This document shows, in pieces, positions 1-7,202 of a DNA stretch of 32,687 nt. This stretch comes from CAVWDI01 sp046259385. Its GTDB lineage: Bacteria > Chloroflexota > Anaerolineae > Anaerolineales > UBA4823. Made by a program: the position numbers and the translations under genes. A model generated the notes under the pieces. It saw only the letters and a list, made by a program, of their open reading frames with translations. It was not told the DNA's origin and did no database searches. The stretch covers positions 1 through 32,687 of the forward strand of contig JBJYWI010000024.1 of NCBI GenBank assembly GCA_046259385.1, written 5' to 3'. Each line of letters starts with the position of its first letter. Within the stretch, counting starts at the first letter, position 1.

Positions 1-9
1 GAGCGAGAA

Positions 10-38
10 TTGCTGGACGAATCCGTCCCGTATATGAT
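10..38 (+). promoter_or_regulatory. Sigma-70 promoter of rpsB-tsf
   Basis: A -35 hexamer TTGCTG (10-15) and a -10 hexamer TATGAT (33-38) are separated by 17 nt, the optimal spacing. Transcription would start near 45, leaving a leader of about 145 nt before rpsB. The call rests on sequence pattern only. Confidence 0.65.
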
Positions 39-50
39 ATACTTCGCAGG

Positions 51-139
51 CTCCCGCCCTATGGCGGGAGGATTTGTGCAGGCACAAATCAACCTATCAC
101 ACACGTCTCCCGATCCGGTTGGGCGTGCCCTAGGTCGGG
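51..139 (+). promoter_or_regulatory. Structured 5' leader of rpsB
   Basis: Three hairpins lie back to back. CTCCCGCC (51-58) pairs perfectly with GGCGGGAG (63-70). GATTTGTG (71-78) pairs perfectly with CACAAATC (83-90). CCCGATC (109-115) pairs with GGTCGGG (133-139) with one G-U pair, and encloses a small GGGC/GCCC stem at 121-130. None is followed by a U run, so they are not simple terminators. S2 operons are often controlled by S2 binding its own leader. Such a role here is inferred, and I do not recognise the exact consensus. Confidence 0.45.
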
Positions 140-189
140 GTTCCACCCGGAGATGAAGGAGGCGGAGGAATAACGCGGAGGTAAATCAA

Positions 190-1242
190 ATGGCCGTTGT
201 AAGTATGAAGGCGCTGCTTGAGAGCGGCGTCCATTTTGGACACCGGACCCACAAGTGGCACCCGAAGATGAAACCCTACATCTTCACCGAACGTAACAGT
301 ATCCACATAATCGATCTGCAACAAACTGTAAAAGCTCTTGAAGTGGGGTACGACCTGGTGCGCGACATCGTTGCCGAAGGCGGTACGGTGCTGTTTGTTG
401 GAACCAAACGCCAGGCACAGGAGACCGTCCATGATGAAGCGGTCAGGGCGGGTATGCCCTATGTAACCAACCGCTGGCTGGGCGGGATGCTGACCAACTG
501 GCGCACGATACGACAGAGGGTCAACGAACTCGAGCAGCTGGAGAGAATGCGGGATAAAGGCGATTTTGAAAGGATCACAAAAAGGGAAGCCCTGACATTA
601 ACCCGGCGCATAGAACGGCTTGAATACCTGCTGGGAGGCATTCGGAACATGACACAGCTGCCCAATCTGGTCTTTATTGTCGATGTGCGCAAAGAGGAGA
701 CAACCGTACATGAAGCAAACCTGCTGGAGATTCCCATCCTCGCAATGGTGGATACCAATTGCGACCCCAGGGATATCGATTATGTGATCCCGTCAAATGA
801 CGACGCTATCAGAGCGATAAAGCTGGTCGTCGGCCGAGTCGCCGATGCGGTTGTAGAAGGACACGCTATGCGCAAGGATCTGGAGGAAGAAGAAGCAGTG
901 CTTCGGACGGAAGCCGCCATGGAAGGCATTGAAGAAATGGAACTGACGGATGAAGAATTGTTGGGCGAGGCGACCCTGGCGAAAATTTCTGCCAGCCAGG
1001 AAGCCGCCCTGCAGGAGGCGGAAGCTAAAGCTCAAGCTGAGGCTGAAGAAGCGGCTAAACTTGAAGAGAGTCCGGAGACAGAAGCAGAAGCGGTGGCAGA
1101 CGAAGAACCTGAAGAAGCTGAAGCTGAAGTTACGGATGAAGCGGAAGAAGAACAACCTTCTGAGGAAACAAGAACAGAAGATGAATCTGAGGAAGAAGCT
1201 GAGCCTCCAGCAGTAGATACATCTGAAAGCGATGAGGCGTAG
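190..1242 (+). CDS. rpsB: 30S ribosomal protein S2
   Basis: This is ribosomal protein S2 of the small subunit, needed for S1 recruitment and translation initiation. The N-terminal 225 or so residues are canonical, with GVHFGHRTHKWHPKM near the start, then TNRWLGGMLTNW and the conserved VDTNCDP segment. The protein is 350 residues, against about 240 in E. coli. The extra C-terminal 120 residues are almost entirely Glu, Ala, Asp and Ser, and are probably disordered. A GGAGG ribosome site (177-181) lies 8 nt before the ATG. tsf follows after 2 nt, the usual rpsB-tsf pairing. Identity is certain; the function of the acidic tail is unknown. Confidence 0.97.
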   Translation: MAVVSMKALLESGVHFGHRTHKWHPKMKPYIFTERNSIHIIDLQQTVKALEVGYDLVRDIVAEGGTVLFVGTKRQAQETVHDEAVRAGMPYVTNRWLGGMLTNWRTIRQRVNELEQLERMRDKGDFERITKREALTLTRRIERLEYLLGGIRNMTQLPNLVFIVDVRKEETTVHEANLLEIPILAMVDTNCDPRDIDYVIPSNDDAIRAIKLVVGRVADAVVEGHAMRKDLEEEEAVLRTEAAMEGIEEMELTDEELLGEATLAKISASQEAALQEAEAKAQAEAEEAAKLEESPETEAEAVADEEPEEAEAEVTDEAEEEQPSEETRTEDESEEEAEPPAVDTSESDEA

Positions 1243-1244
1243 AC

Positions 1245-1853
1245 ATGGAAGTTACAACTGAACAAATTAAAGCTCTTCGGGAGGAGACCGGCGCGGGAAT
1301 TATGGACTGCCGAACTGCTCTGCAGCAGTCTGGTGGAGATATCGAGAAAGCGCTCGCTTTTCTGCGCGAAAAAGGTCTGGCGACTGCCCTGAAAAGATCG
1401 GACCGTGAGGCAAGCGAGGGATACCTTGACCTGTACTCGCATGGAGACGGGCGGGTAGGCGTGATGGTTGAAGTGAACTGCGAGACTGATTTCGTAGCCC
1501 GGTCAGAAGCCTTCCGCTCGTTTGTGCACGAAATAGCACTGCAAATCGCGGCGGGAGCCCCGCAGTATATCCATCCGGAAGATATCCCGGAGGAGGTCCT
1601 CGAAAACGAACGCGAGCAAGCCCGCCAATATGCTTTGGCGGAGGGGAAGCCAGAGAATGTTATCGAACGGATAATTGAAGGAAAGTTGAAAAAGTTTGAG
1701 GATGAAGTTTGCCTTGTTCGCCAACCATATATACGGGATGATGAGATCACAATTGAAGAACTTCTTCTGCAGAATATCGCCTCAATTGGAGAGAATGTCG
1801 TGATCCGGCGATTTGTACGCTGGGAATTAGGCGAGCATGCCGGTGTTGAATAA
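1245..1853 (+). CDS. tsf: Elongation factor Ts (short form)
   Basis: This is the guanine-nucleotide exchange factor that recycles EF-Tu-GDP. The N-terminal UBA-like domain is seen in LREETGAGIMDCRTAL (residues 11-26). The Thr-Asp-Phe-Val motif that inserts at the EF-Tu nucleotide site is TDFVA at 81-85. At 202 residues it is much shorter than the 283-residue E. coli protein and resembles the short Thermus-type form with a reduced core. The gene begins 2 nt after the rpsB stop, so translation is probably coupled. A strong terminator follows immediately. Confidence 0.96.
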   Translation: MEVTTEQIKALREETGAGIMDCRTALQQSGGDIEKALAFLREKGLATALKRSDREASEGYLDLYSHGDGRVGVMVEVNCETDFVARSEAFRSFVHEIALQIAAGAPQYIHPEDIPEEVLENEREQARQYALAEGKPENVIERIIEGKLKKFEDEVCLVRQPYIRDDEITIEELLLQNIASIGENVVIRRFVRWELGEHAGVE

Positions 1854-1856
1854 CCT

Positions 1857-1885
1857 AAAAAAGCCAACCCATGGTTGGCTTTTTT
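1857..1885 (+). terminator. Rho-independent terminator after tsf
   Basis: AGCCAACC (1862-1869) pairs perfectly with GGTTGGCT (1873-1880) around a 3-nt loop. It is flanked by six A on the left and six T on the right. The A and T tracts could extend the stem, and they would also allow weak function on the minus strand. It separates rpsB-tsf from pyrH. Confidence 0.9.
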
Positions 1886-1921
1886 ATTATTGAATGAAAG
1901 TAGACTAAGCAGGAGCGGCGG

Positions 1922-2641
1922 ATGGAAGAAAAATTGAAGTACAAACGGATATTGTTAAAAATCAGTGGGGAGGCGCTGGCAAGTGACGGCGGGTTTGGCA
2001 TTGATCCAGAAAGGGCGGAAGATGTTGCCCTTCGGGTACGGGATGTGCGCGAGCTGGATGTGGATGTGGCTGTGGTCATCGGGGCGGGGAACCTGTGGCG
2101 CGGCCGCCTTGGAATAGAGAGGGGGATGGACCGGGCAACCGCGGATTATATGGGAATGCTGGGCACAATGATGAACGCCCTTGCGCTGATGGATGCTATG
2201 GAGCGAATGGGGCTCTACACACGTGTCCAATCCGCAATTGAGATGCATGCGGTTGCTGAACCGTACATCCGGCGCAGGGCGATCCGCCACCTGGAGAAAG
2301 GTCGAGTGGTCATACTGGGCGCAGGGACTGGCAATCCCTTCTTTTCAACAGATACTGCTTCCGCCTTGAGGGCGGTTGAAATCGGAGCGCAGGTGCTTAT
2401 AAAAGCAACCAAGGTTGACGGAGTGTACGACCGTGATCCGCTCAAGTATGAAGACGCGGTCCGTTACGATCACCTTACGTATATGGATGCGATCAATAAA
2501 CGCTTGGAAGTAATGGACAGCACCGCGCTGACACTATGCATGGATAACCACCTGCCTATCCTGGTGCTGAATCTCTGGGATGCAAAAGCGCTCCAGGAAG
2601 CCCTACACGGCAAGGCGGTGGGCACGATCGTTTCGGGATAA
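1922..2641 (+). CDS. pyrH: Uridylate kinase (UMP kinase)
   Basis: This enzyme phosphorylates UMP to UDP with ATP in pyrimidine nucleotide synthesis. It belongs to the bacterial hexameric amino-acid-kinase family. The 239 residues match the family length. Seen are the N-terminal RILLKISGEAL phosphate loop, GAGNLWRG, the GMDRATADYMGMLGTMMNAL helix region, and the C-terminal-half ATP site FFSTDTASALRA followed by KATKVDGVYDRDP. AGGAG (1911-1915) lies 6 nt before the ATG. It sits after the tsf terminator and before frr, a standard bacterial order. I found no convincing promoter between the terminator and the ATG, so partial read-through may supply its transcript. Confidence 0.97.
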   Translation: MEEKLKYKRILLKISGEALASDGGFGIDPERAEDVALRVRDVRELDVDVAVVIGAGNLWRGRLGIERGMDRATADYMGMLGTMMNALALMDAMERMGLYTRVQSAIEMHAVAEPYIRRRAIRHLEKGRVVILGAGTGNPFFSTDTASALRAVEIGAQVLIKATKVDGVYDRDPLKYEDAVRYDHLTYMDAINKRLEVMDSTALTLCMDNHLPILVLNLWDAKALQEALHGKAVGTIVSG

Positions 2642-2698
2642 GTTCTTCATTAGTCGGCTTTTTTTGCAAACCCTTTTCTAGCCTATTATTTTCGGTTA

Positions 2699-2707
2699 TG
2701 CTATAGT
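2699..2707 (+). promoter_or_regulatory. Possible extended -10 promoter before frr
   Basis: TGC followed by TATAGT (2702-2707) forms an extended -10 element in the 102-nt gap between pyrH and frr. No good -35 lies at the right distance. The AT-rich gap is the longest inside this gene block. Confidence 0.3.
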
Positions 2708-2743
2708 TAACCGGTAAAAAAGTGTTGCAGAGCGGAGGCAACA

Positions 2744-3301
2744 ATGCTTAATGATGTTTACAAGGAAGCAGAAACCCGTATGGATGGCGCCATTCAAGCT
2801 CTTGAGGATGACCTGGCTGGTATCCGAACCGGGAGGGCACACCCCGGACTGGTAGAAAAACTGAATGTAGAATATTACGGTGTACACACTCCGTTAATCC
2901 AGCTAGCCACAATCAGCGTTCCTGAACCGCGTTCGTTGTTGATTCGACCGTTTGACGATTCTTCCCTGAAGGATATCGAAAGAAGTATCTTAACATCGGA
3001 CCTGGGATTGACGCCGAACAGCGATGGCAAGTCGATCAGGCTGAACCTGCCGCCGCTGACAGAAGAGCGCCGCCGCGACCTGGTCAAATTGGTACATCAC
3101 CGCGTTGAAGAAGCTCGCATCGCAGTGCGGAATGTCCGCCGGGACAGCATTCGTGACCTGCGGGAATTTGAAAATGAAAAAATGATTTCAGAAGACGACC
3201 TCAAACGGGGGGAAGAACGCCTGCAAAAAATCACCGACGAGAAAATTGATGATATCAATAGTATCGGTGAACGAAAAGAGAAGGAGATACTCGAATTCTA
3301 A
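2744..3301 (+). CDS. frr: Ribosome recycling factor
   Basis: RRF splits post-termination ribosomes together with EF-G. At 185 residues it has the exact family length. Typical features are the N-terminal helix with DLAGIRTGRAHPGLVEKL, the central domain beginning VEYYGVHTPLIQLATISVPEPRSL, and the C-terminal helices with LTEERRRDLVKLV and RNVRRD. GGAGG (2734-2738) lies 5 nt before the ATG. The stop codon abuts the start of uppS directly. Confidence 0.97.
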   Translation: MLNDVYKEAETRMDGAIQALEDDLAGIRTGRAHPGLVEKLNVEYYGVHTPLIQLATISVPEPRSLLIRPFDDSSLKDIERSILTSDLGLTPNSDGKSIRLNLPPLTEERRRDLVKLVHHRVEEARIAVRNVRRDSIRDLREFENEKMISEDDLKRGEERLQKITDEKIDDINSIGERKEKEILEF

Positions 3302-4075
3302 GTGGCGCTCATAAACACGAAAAACAAAACAGATGAAAATATAAATTTGCCCGAGGTCGTTCCAACTCACATCGCAATCATAATGGATGGAAATGGGCGC
3401 TGGGCGCTTTCGCGCGGGTTGCCTCGCCTGGCAGGGCACAGGGCTGGCACAGAAAACCTGCGCCGTATTATTGAAGCCTTTATTGAATTTGGGATCCGCT
3501 ACATGACGATCTACGCCTTCTCAACCGAAAACTGGGGCCGTCCTTCAGCTGAAGTCCGGGGGTTGATGAAAATTTTCGAGGATGTGATCGATAGGGAACT
3601 ACAGGAATTGCATGACCAGGGAGTCCAGCTGCGCCATATTGGCCGATTGGACCGGGTTAAACCTGCGTTCCGCGAGAAAGTCCTCCATGCGCTGGAATAC
3701 ACTGAAGACAATGAACGGCTGATTCTTAATATCGCTTTCAACTACGGCGGAAGGGATGAAATTGTATGCGCGATTCAGCGTATGATTGAGGATGGAATTA
3801 ATGCTGCGGATGTGACCATTGAGACTGTCAACCATTACCTGTTCACAGCAGGCGTACCTGACCCCGACCTGATAATACGCACCTCCGGCGAACTGCGCGG
3901 CAGTAATTTTTTGATCTGGCAGGGGGCGTACTCGGAATGGTATTTCCCGGAGGTCTACTGGCCGGACTTTGACAGGGAACAACTGCGACTGGCGCTGGTT
4001 GAATACGCGGACCGTGATCGCCGCTACGGGCGGGTTTCCCCTTCAAAAAGCAAGCAAGAAAAGAATGCTTCTTAA
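3302..4075 (+). CDS. uppS: Undecaprenyl diphosphate synthase
   Basis: This cis-prenyltransferase makes the C55 lipid carrier for peptidoglycan and other envelope glycans. Seen are IAIIMDGNGRWA with the catalytic Asp at residue 29, then GHRAGTENLRRI, IYAFSTENWGRP, NIAFNYGGRDEI and the C-terminal substrate motif DLIIRTSGELRGSNFL. The 257 residues fit the family. The GTG start follows the frr stop with no gap. The nearest purine-rich site, AAGGAG (3281-3286), is about 15 nt away, so coupling to frr probably drives initiation. The 3' end overlaps cdsA by 11 nt. Confidence 0.96.
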   Translation: MALINTKNKTDENINLPEVVPTHIAIIMDGNGRWALSRGLPRLAGHRAGTENLRRIIEAFIEFGIRYMTIYAFSTENWGRPSAEVRGLMKIFEDVIDRELQELHDQGVQLRHIGRLDRVKPAFREKVLHALEYTEDNERLILNIAFNYGGRDEIVCAIQRMIEDGINAADVTIETVNHYLFTAGVPDPDLIIRTSGELRGSNFLIWQGAYSEWYFPEVYWPDFDREQLRLALVEYADRDRRYGRVSPSKSKQEKNAS

Positions 4076-4883
4076 GCGCGTCCTGGTAGCAGCAGCACTG
4101 CTTCCTGTTGGGATTGCGGCGATATATTTCGGCGGGATATTCTACGTCGGTCTTGTGGTGCTGATCCTGGTGCTGGCCGCCTGGGAATACGGGGGTCTTT
4201 TCCGGGCCGGGGGATACAAACCGGCATCCATTATCATAATTCTGGGCACGCTGGTTTTGGCTGTTGGTCGGGCTCTGTTTTATTTCCAGGGCGCAGATTG
4301 GATGATCAGCGTTGTAGTCCTGGTAAGCCTGGCTTATCATCTTGTTGCTTTTGAGCGCGGGCATGGACAGGCTGGAACTGATTTTGCGATAACGGTGAGC
4401 GGTGTCCTTTACATAGGCTGGATAGGCGCGTATATGATCTCGCTGCGAAATCTGCCGGAAGGGATGTGGTGGGTGCTGCTGGTTCTGCCAGCGGTCTGGA
4501 TAGCCGATGCTGGGGCGTACTTTGTCGGAAAGGGACTTGGTCGCCATCATATGACCCCCCGTCTCAGCCCTAAAAAAACCTGGGAGGGTTATATAGGAGG
4601 AATTTTAGCGGGTACACTTGGAGCGGTCTTGCTGTCGTATTTATGGCAACCTCTTGCTGGACCGGGCACAAACATCACGCCGCTCAGTGGGCTGGCGCTC
4701 GGTTTTATCCTCAGCGTGGTTACAGTACTGGGCGACCTGGGAGCGAGTATGATTAAGCGCCAGGTTGGCGTTAAAGACTCCAGCAGCCTGATACCTGGCC
4801 ACGGCGGGGTTTTTGACAGGATTGATTCCTGGTTGTGGGCGGGTGTGATCGGTTATTATTTGGTCCTGTGGTTATTTCTCTAA
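4065..4883 (+). CDS. cdsA: Phosphatidate cytidylyltransferase
   Basis: This integral membrane enzyme makes CDP-diacylglycerol from phosphatidate and CTP, feeding phospholipid synthesis. The 272-residue protein is strongly hydrophobic, with many membrane segments. It carries the family signature near its C-terminus: RLSPKKTWEGYIGG, then LGDLGASMIKRQVGVKDSS and PGHGGVFDRIDS. I start it at the ATG at 4065, giving MLLKRVLVAAALL. The frame is open 32 codons further upstream, but that segment lies inside uppS and reads unlike the family. The gene overlaps uppS by 11 nt. The ribosome site is weak, which fits coupling. Confidence 0.94.
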   Translation: MLLKRVLVAAALLPVGIAAIYFGGIFYVGLVVLILVLAAWEYGGLFRAGGYKPASIIIILGTLVLAVGRALFYFQGADWMISVVVLVSLAYHLVAFERGHGQAGTDFAITVSGVLYIGWIGAYMISLRNLPEGMWWVLLVLPAVWIADAGAYFVGKGLGRHHMTPRLSPKKTWEGYIGGILAGTLGAVLLSYLWQPLAGPGTNITPLSGLALGFILSVVTVLGDLGASMIKRQVGVKDSSSLIPGHGGVFDRIDSWLWAGVIGYYLVLWLFL

Positions 4884-4922
4884 TGAATTCGATCACAGGC
4901 TGTCAACCCAATGACTGTCGGT

Positions 4923-4951
4923 TTGACAGGTTATCGAGCGCGTGGTATTAT
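4923..4951 (+). promoter_or_regulatory. Sigma-70 promoter of the SAM riboswitch and metK
   Basis: A consensus -35 TTGACA (4923-4928) and -10 TATTAT (4946-4951) are separated by exactly 17 nt. Transcription would start about 4958, some 30 nt before the riboswitch P1 stem. Confidence 0.85.
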
Positions 4952-4986
4952 CGCAGACGCTAAACTAGTATTGCCTTTGACAGGCA

Positions 4987-5096
4987 CTCATCCAGAGAGG
5001 TGGAGGGACCGGCCCTGTGAAACCTCGGCAACCCCTATCCCGGATAATCCCGGAGGAAGGTGCCAATTCCGGCAGACGGATCTTCTGGAAGATGAG
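4987..5096 (+). promoter_or_regulatory. SAM-I (S-box) riboswitch aptamer
   Basis: The conserved S-box core is present: AGAGAGGTGGAGGGACCGGC, then CCTGTGAAACCTCGGCAACC, then GGTGCCAATTCC. The closing P1 stem is CTCATC (4987-4992) with GATGAG (5091-5096). It lies between a promoter and a terminator in front of metK. SAM binding should stabilise P1 and stop transcription, giving feedback control of SAM synthesis. Confidence 0.95.
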
Positions 5097-5120
5097 AAAG
5101 AAGTCTATAATTATTTGGCT

Positions 5121-5155
5121 GCCCTTTCTCAACAACAGAAAGGGCAATTTTTTTT
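5121..5155 (+). terminator. Riboswitch expression-platform terminator
   Basis: GCCCTTTCT (5121-5129) pairs perfectly with AGAAAGGGC (5137-5145) around a 7-nt loop, followed by AA and eight T. GAGAAAG (5094-5100), which overlaps the 3' strand of P1, is exactly complementary to CTTTCTC (5124-5130) in the terminator. It can therefore form the competing antiterminator when SAM is low. Confidence 0.93.
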
Positions 5156-5166
5156 GGAGGATTTGG

Positions 5167-6381
5167 ATGACCACAACATTTATGAATGCGGATCGGATTC
5201 TATTCACTTCTGAATCGGTGACCGAAGGTCACCCGGACAAAATATGTGACCAGATCAGCGATGCGGTGCTGGATGCCTGCCTTGAAGTCGATCCACAATC
5301 CCGGGTGGCATGTGAAGTAGCAACAAAGACTGGCTTTGTGCTGCTGATGGGTGAAATTACATCCAAAGCACGAATAAACTATGATGAATTAGCCCGCAGT
5401 GTGATCATGGATATCGGCTACGATGACAGCGCAAAAGGGTTTGATGGAAATACATGCGGTGTGCTGGTTGCAATCGCGAAACAGTCCGGAGATATCGCCC
5501 TGGGTGTGGACAGAGCGCTTGAGGCAAAACAAGGCGGGATGGGCGAGGCGGAAGTGGAGGCGATTGGCGCTGGAGACCAGGGGATGATGTTTGGGTTTGC
5601 CTGCAATGAGACCCCTGTATATATGCCGATGCCCATCCACCTGGCGCACAAACTCACCCGCCAGCTTACCCGGGTCCGGAAAGACGGAATTTTGGAATGG
5701 CTTCGTCCGGACGGCAAGAGCCAGGTAACGGTGGAGTATAACTACGGAATTCCAAAAAGAATTGACTCGGTGCTCATAAGCGCCCAGCACGCACCTGAGA
5801 TTGAGCGGGAGGAAATTGTGAAGGGGATCACCGAAAAAGTAATTAATCCGGTACTCCCGGCTGAAATGGTGGATGATGGATTGACTGTTCATGTAAACCC
5901 GACCGGGAGATTCGCAACTGGTGGACCACAGGGCGATTCAGGTATCACTGGCAGGAAAATTATTGTCGATACATACGGCGGTATGGGACGCCACGGTGGA
6001 GGTTGTTTCAGCGGAAAAGATCCGACGAAAGTTGACCGATCAGCAGCCTATGCAGCCCGCTGGGCAGCTAAAAACATCGTTGCTGCCGGCCTTGCGGACC
6101 GCTGCGAAATTCAGGTCGCGTATGCAATCGGCGTTGCGCACCCTCTTAGCGTAAATTGCGAGACCTTTGGGACAGGAAAAATCGCTGACGGGAAAATTGG
6201 GCAGTTAATCGAGGAGAATTTTGACCTGCGGCCAGGCGCAATCATCCGGGATCTTGATCTAAGACGGCCGATTTACAGGCAGATCGCGAACTATGGACAT
6301 TTTGGACGTGAGGACCTGGACCTGCCATGGGAAAGAACGGATAAGGTTGATATCCTCCGTCGGGCGGCAGCACTCGACTAA
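5167..6381 (+). CDS. metK: S-adenosylmethionine synthetase
   Basis: This enzyme makes S-adenosylmethionine from methionine and ATP. Signatures seen are SVTEGHPDKICDQISDAVLD, GAGDQGMMFGFA (ATP site) and the Gly-rich phosphate loop GGGCFSGKDPTKVDRSAAY. I start at the ATG at 5167, giving 404 residues. GGAGG (5156-5160) lies 6 nt upstream, directly after the riboswitch terminator's U run. An ATG at 5182 is possible but has a poorer site. The frame stays open upstream to 5017, but that part is riboswitch RNA. The transcript is controlled by the SAM-I element. Confidence 0.97.
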   Translation: MTTTFMNADRILFTSESVTEGHPDKICDQISDAVLDACLEVDPQSRVACEVATKTGFVLLMGEITSKARINYDELARSVIMDIGYDDSAKGFDGNTCGVLVAIAKQSGDIALGVDRALEAKQGGMGEAEVEAIGAGDQGMMFGFACNETPVYMPMPIHLAHKLTRQLTRVRKDGILEWLRPDGKSQVTVEYNYGIPKRIDSVLISAQHAPEIEREEIVKGITEKVINPVLPAEMVDDGLTVHVNPTGRFATGGPQGDSGITGRKIIVDTYGGMGRHGGGCFSGKDPTKVDRSAAYAARWAAKNIVAAGLADRCEIQVAYAIGVAHPLSVNCETFGTGKIADGKIGQLIEENFDLRPGAIIRDLDLRRPIYRQIANYGHFGREDLDLPWERTDKVDILRRAAALD

Positions 6382-6395
6382 AGGTCTCCGAACAC

Positions 6396-6432
6396 ATAAA
6401 AACGCCTGCATGGCCTCAGCAGTCATGCAGGC
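6396..6432 (-). terminator. Terminator of trxA
   Basis: GCCTGCATG (6404-6412) and CATGCAGGC (6424-6432) form a perfect 9-bp stem with an 11-nt loop. Read on the minus strand, the stem is followed by GTTTTTAT, so it terminates trxA. On the plus strand it lacks a U run and would serve metK poorly. Confidence 0.8.
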
Positions 6433-6455
6433 AGGAAACTGACGGGGTTATTTAT

Positions 6456-6782
6456 CTAGTTCAGGTGGGGATTGAATTTTTTAACCAGACGATCCTTGGG
6501 CATATATCCGGTTACCCGCTCCACTGGTTCGCCGTTTTTGAACAGCATCAGGGTTGGGACGCCCATGACCTGGTAATTTATCGCAACGGAGGGATTTTCA
6601 TCGACATCCAGCTTGAATACTTTCACTTTTCCATCCCAATCACTGGCTAAATCCTGTACAACCGGATCCAGCATTTTGCAAGGGCCGCACCAAACTGCGG
6701 TGAAGTCAACCAGGACTGTTTCTGGAGCCTCAATTACCTCACTCTGGAAGGTGGTTTCAGTCAGCTTTGTTATTTCAGCCAT
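6456..6782 (-). CDS. trxA: Thioredoxin
   Basis: This cytoplasmic dithiol reductase passes electrons from thioredoxin reductase to ribonucleotide reductase, peroxiredoxins and methionine sulfoxide reductases. The active site WCGPC has Cys32 and Cys35, and the cis-proline loop is GVPTLMLF. It is 108 residues long, with no signal peptide. GGAG lies 6 nt before the ATG. The gene stands alone with its own promoter and terminator. It could be the reductant for the CcdA-type electron carrier encoded at 27885, but that link is inferred. Confidence 0.96.
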   Translation of the reverse strand: MAEITKLTETTFQSEVIEAPETVLVDFTAVWCGPCKMLDPVVQDLASDWDGKVKVFKLDVDENPSVAINYQVMGVPTLMLFKNGEPVERVTGYMPKDRLVKKFNPHLN

Positions 6783-6839
6783 AAATTACTCCAAAAAATT
6801 TTAGTATTGTCATGTTTATTCTCTCAAAATAGAGGGGGA

Positions 6840-6868
6840 ATATTATCAAGCCAGGCAGTAAAAGTCAA
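6840..6868 (-). promoter_or_regulatory. Sigma-70 promoter of trxA
   Basis: On the minus strand, -35 TTGACT (6868-6863) and -10 TAATAT (6845-6840) are 17 nt apart. They lie about 60 nt upstream of the trxA start. Confidence 0.75.
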
Positions 6869-6904
6869 GTGAATCCTGCAATAATCAGCGCCTATGCACA
6901 AATG

Positions 6905-6933
6905 TTGACGAGAGATTTTCAGCGTGTTAGAAT
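6905..6933 (+). promoter_or_regulatory. Sigma-70 promoter of tRNA-Lys
   Basis: -35 TTGACG (6905-6910) and -10 TAGAAT (6928-6933) are separated by 17 nt. The expected start is about 30 nt before the mature tRNA. It lies back to back with the trxA promoter. Confidence 0.75.
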
Positions 6934-6968
6934 GCAGTTTGCCGGAGGATCAAAATGCCGGCAGGTGT

Positions 6969-7040
6969 GGGCGCGTAGCTCAATGGCAGAGCAGTGGCCT
7001 TTTAAGCCAAGGGTTGCAGGTTCGATTCCTGTCGCGCTCA
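6969..7040 (+). tRNA. tRNA-Lys (anticodon UUU)
   Basis: The cloverleaf can be drawn by eye. The acceptor GGGCGCG (6969-6975) pairs with CGCGCTC (7033-7039) with one G-U. The D arm begins GTAGCTCAATGGCAGAGC. The anticodon loop CTTTTAA (6999-7005) carries TTT at 7001-7003. The T stem GCAGG/CCTGT encloses TTCGATT. The top pair of the anticodon stem (6994 with 7010) is a G-A mismatch. The 3' CCA is not encoded. Confidence 0.93.
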
Positions 7041-7082
7041 TTATTTATGACGAGGGGTGGAGACGAAATCTTACAGGTCTTT

Positions 7083-7112
7083 TTGACGCTTTTATGGACA
7101 ATATGCTAAAAT
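7083..7112 (+). promoter_or_regulatory. Extended -10 promoter of the lipoprotein gene
   Basis: -35 TTGACG (7083-7088) and -10 TAAAAT (7107-7112) are 18 nt apart, with TGC directly before the -10. They lie about 90 nt upstream of the gene at 7203. Confidence 0.6.
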
Positions 7113-7202
7113 TTATTTCCTGTTTTAAACCTGTTATTGGCGGTCAGGGGGTACCACGGGTTGGCAGGCAGAAATCGCTCAATGCTGGGTAAAGGGACTT
7201 AA

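Noticed and set aside
950..1216. Lys/Arg-rich open frame of 88 codons on the plus strand
   Set aside because: It is the out-of-frame shadow of the repetitive acidic tail of S2.
3969..4064. Upstream extension of cdsA by 32 codons
   Set aside because: It lies inside uppS in another frame and does not resemble the CdsA N-terminus.
5017..5166. Upstream extension of metK by 50 codons
   Set aside because: This stretch is the SAM-I riboswitch and its terminator. The ATG at 5167 has a good ribosome site and the normal protein start.
6404..6432. Hairpin as a terminator of metK
   Set aside because: On the plus strand no U run follows. On the minus strand GTTTTTAT follows, so it belongs to trxA.
7061..7084. 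Possible terminator after tRNA-Lys (AGAC...GTCT then T run)
   Set aside because: The stem is only 4 bp, and the T run belongs to the next promoter's -35 region.
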